DNA of 52,592 nt from Prochlorococcus sp. AG-355-J23 (GTDB lineage Bacteria > Cyanobacteriota > Cyanobacteriia > PCC-6307 > Cyanobiaceae), in the NCBI GenBank assembly GCA_003278705.1, contig QCDR01000002.1, positions 1 through 52,592 of the forward strand. The letters run 5' to 3'. Positions 50,744 through 52,592 of the stretch are shown here, in pieces; the stretch's first letter is position 1, and each line of letters opens with the position of its first letter. The translations under genes and the position numbers were made by a program. The notes under the pieces are model-generated. The model was not told the origin of the DNA. It was given only the letters and a program-made list of their open reading frames with translations, and made no database searches.

Positions 50744-51211
50744 TTATAGGCAGTATTTTTTAATCATATTTTTTACCTTTTTAGGCTTGTCTTCAAGAAT
50801 ATAAGCTTCCACTTCTTTTTCATAAGTTCCAGAAAAATTGGAAGTCGAGAACTCTAATGATTTCCTCTTACTTTTATGTAATTTGCCTTCTAAATGTTTT
50901 ATATCGCCTACTATCTTATTGTTGTTACATTTTTGTATAGCATGAGTAGCCTCATGTCTTAATGCTTTTCTTATTGCCAATTCTGTTTTGAAGTTATCTT
51001 TGTTTGGTCGATTCTTTTTATTTCTATAATTTGTTTTCCTTTTTGCATTTTCAGTACATATTATTATTTTATTTTCTACAAAATTATGTAGGCCTTTTAT
51101 TTCTTTATTTAATAGGCATTCAATTTTATTTTCTTCAACTACGTAGTTCGCTTTTATTAATAAGTCAAGAATCTCTTGGTCTAATTTGCTTAAAAATATA
51201 ATAAATTCCAT
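50744..51211 (-). CDS. Putative small zinc-dependent peptidase-like protein (HExxH)
   Basis: This 155-residue soluble protein has a zincin signature H86-E-A-T-H90 in ALRHEATHAIQKC, with a candidate third ligand in the later helix YEKEVEAYILE (E131-E135). It is Lys/Asn-rich with Cys at 32, 52, 95 and 154. No signal peptide or membrane span is seen, so it would act in the cytoplasm. It begins 9 nt downstream of umuC on the same strand, so it is probably co-transcribed with umuDC in the SOS response (inference). It could be an inactive member. I do not recognise the family name. Confidence 0.65.
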   Translation of the reverse strand: MEFIIFLSKLDQEILDLLIKANYVVEENKIECLLNKEIKGLHNFVENKIIICTENAKRKTNYRNKKNRPNKDNFKTELAIRKALRHEATHAIQKCNNNKIVGDIKHLEGKLHKSKRKSLEFSTSNFSGTYEKEVEAYILEDKPKKVKNMIKKYCL

Positions 51212-51220
51212 TTTATTTTT

Positions 51221-52507
51221 TTACTTTACTATAGTTGGGATCTGTTCTATATCAGTTGTAGATGAGCGACTTAAGAAATTCTTATTCATAGTCCAATTTT
51301 TTGGTGTTTTCGTAATAGCCCATGTAATTGCATTGTTATTAAATCTTTTATTTAATAAATCAATAGTTCTCATGAGAATTGCTGATTTTTTTAGGTCTTT
51401 CTGAGATTTGTAATTGATAATTGATTGCTGTAAATATTCGCTATTAGTTAAATCCTGCATTAAAACACCAGCTTTTGAAAATTTATATTCGGGATTATAA
51501 ATTTCTTTAGATAATTCAACTACTATTTTTAAAATGCTGTTTGTGTCGTCTGTTGCATTTGTAAGTTTTCTATGAGCACTTCTTTGATAATTTTGACTTG
51601 AATATTTACTGGTTCTTGCAAATACTCTAATATTAGATGATTGCAAATTCTGACTTCTCATTTTTTCAGATGCTTTTATTGCGTGAGTCGCTAGTGCTTG
51701 AGTTAAGTCTTCCAATTTTGTGACAGGAGTACCGAAACTCCTGCTCACCTGAATTTCTTTTTTTGATTTCTTGTTTTTTTCTATAGGCAGACATTTATAA
51801 CCTTTCAGTTCTAATTGCAATCTTCTTCCTACTATGCCTAGTTTCTTGACGATTTCATTTTCTTCCATATCTCTTAATTCTTTCGCATTCTTAATACCTT
51901 TACTTTGCAACCAATTAGAGGTTTGTTTCCCGACTCCCCATATCTTATCTACACTAATTTTTTTTAAATAATTATTTTCATTTCTGGTTCTAGCTAAATC
52001 AAATATTCCAGCTGAATAATCAATATTTTTAGCTAATTTATTAGCAATTTTTGCTCTTACTTTATTTTCTCCTATTCCTACTGTTATGGTAATCCCTAGA
52101 TTCTGATATATTAATGATCTTATGTTTCTCGCCCAAGGATATAGATTTTTATCATTAGGTCTAGAAATTGAGACAAATGCTTCGTCAATAGAATAAATTT
52201 CTATTCCTTCACAGTAGTTTTTTAGTAAATTCATTAGTCTTCTGCTCATATCGCCGTAAAGAGAGTAATTTGAGCTTAAGACTGCTACATCTAATTTATT
52301 TAATTTTTCTTTGATCTTAAAATAAGGAGTTCCCATTTTAATTTTTAAAGCTCGCGCTTCAGGACTTCTCGCAATGATACATCCATCATTATTAGATAAA
52401 ATTACTACTGGTTTATTTCTCAAATTAGGATTAATATTTTGTTCACATGACGCATAAAAATTATTAGCATCTATAAGAGCTATAGCATCATTAGTTGAAA
52501 TTCTCAT
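51221..52507 (-). CDS. umuC: DNA polymerase V catalytic subunit UmuC
   Basis: This Y-family translesion polymerase has 428 residues from the ATG at 52507. The family motifs are ALIDANNFYASCEQ (steric gate region and first metal Asp), VVILSNNDGCIIARSPEARA, EIYSIDEAFVSIS (catalytic Asp-Glu) and TVGIGENKVRAKIANKLAKN, then the thumb helix-hairpin-helix VDKIWGVGKQTSNWLQ and the little finger. The C-terminal clamp-binding tail is present (LLNKRFNNNAITWAI region). The ATG shares a base with the umuD stop (TGATG), so the pair is coupled. A TTG one codon upstream is rejected. Confidence 0.94.
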   Translation of the reverse strand: MRISTNDAIALIDANNFYASCEQNINPNLRNKPVVILSNNDGCIIARSPEARALKIKMGTPYFKIKEKLNKLDVAVLSSNYSLYGDMSRRLMNLLKNYCEGIEIYSIDEAFVSISRPNDKNLYPWARNIRSLIYQNLGITITVGIGENKVRAKIANKLAKNIDYSAGIFDLARTRNENNYLKKISVDKIWGVGKQTSNWLQSKGIKNAKELRDMEENEIVKKLGIVGRRLQLELKGYKCLPIEKNKKSKKEIQVSRSFGTPVTKLEDLTQALATHAIKASEKMRSQNLQSSNIRVFARTSKYSSQNYQRSAHRKLTNATDDTNSILKIVVELSKEIYNPEYKFSKAGVLMQDLTNSEYLQQSIINYKSQKDLKKSAILMRTIDLLNKRFNNNAITWAITKTPKNWTMNKNFLSRSSTTDIEQIPTIVK

Positions 52508-52592
52508 CAATAGCTATGTATTGAATAAATAACAACTCCCCATATCTGTACATCAATATGGTTTTTAAAGCTAAAATCAGGATAATTATGAT
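52507..52592 (-). CDS. umuD: UmuD C-terminal fragment (window edge)
   Basis: The 28 codons visible encode HNYPDFSFKNHIDVQIWGVV and IYSIHSY, then TGA. The VQIWGVVIYSIH strand matches the last beta strand of the UmuD/LexA peptidase fold, whose members end in IWGVVT.V.H. The N terminus, with the cleavage site and the Ser-Lys dyad, lies beyond the window. The TGA overlaps the umuC ATG. The SOS operator, if any, is also outside. Confidence 0.8.
   Translation of the reverse strand, partial: HNYPDFSFKNHIDVQIWGVVIYSIHSY

Noticed and set aside
1..52592. CRISPR arrays, insertion sequences, prophage or rRNA genes
   Set aside because: None found on reading both strands: no regularly spaced repeats, transposase or phage structural motifs, and no rRNA signatures.

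Overview
The window looks like chromosome from a high-light-adapted Prochlorococcus or a very close relative. It is extremely AT-rich, densely packed, and full of short single-membrane-span proteins. It carries a urea transporter (urtABCDE) beside a complete urease locus, the cyanobacterial families DUF3685/Ycf55, CSP41-like, DUF1830, DUF1816, DUF3288 and PAM68, and a glucosylglycerate gene set. This assignment rests on gene content and base composition as read; no database was searched.

Layout: (1) 1-6,776: housekeeping and redox genes, namely a thioredoxin-like PSI-accumulation-factor-type protein (partial), DUF3685, hisA, a CSP41-like epimerase, pgsA, a DUF296-glutaredoxin fusion, an atypical SDR and nth. 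(2) 6,797-9,938: an iron-flavoured block, with a Fut/Fbp-type ABC ATPase under a palindromic GTAN8TAC site, a possible Cys/Lys-rich peptide, ferritin, a Crp-family regulator with a near-consensus Fur box, and a zinc-ribbon membrane peptide. (3) 9,931-12,146: a tight operon of Rieske oxygenase, 33-aa membrane peptide and ABC ATPase. (4) 12,300-16,250: an accessory stretch of small proteins, including a ribbon-helix-helix regulator flanked by inverted repeats. (5) 16,251-26,564: urea uptake and hydrolysis (urtEDCBA, ureGFE, ureDABC), with an NtcA-type promoter before urtA and a strong terminator between urtA and urtB. (6) 26,561-31,347: gpgS, a GH13 phosphorylase, gpgP and D-glycerate 3-kinase, which together can make glucosylglycerate and recycle it. 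(7) 31,439-33,503: DUF1830, microproteins, a decayed secreted-protein gene, uppP and tRNA-Pro(GGG). (8) 33,531-52,592: msrA, an ABC exporter, DUF3288, trpD, carA, a STAS protein with a probable non-AUG start, mini-RNase III with an rRNA methyltransferase, DUF1816, gatA, dnaE, PAM68, rpsO, ruvA, a DMT exporter, dnaG, a small HExxH protein and umuC with the 3' end of umuD.

How it fits together: nitrogen acquisition (urea) lies next to a nitrogen-free osmolyte pathway (glucosylglycerate). Iron storage and iron regulation form a separate Fur-marked block. The right half is core replication, translation and repair. No CRISPR array, insertion sequence, phage gene or rRNA operon was seen. The least understood content is the set of microproteins (about 31-59 aa), the ribbon-helix-helix locus with its putative operators, and the Rieske/33-aa/ABC operon.
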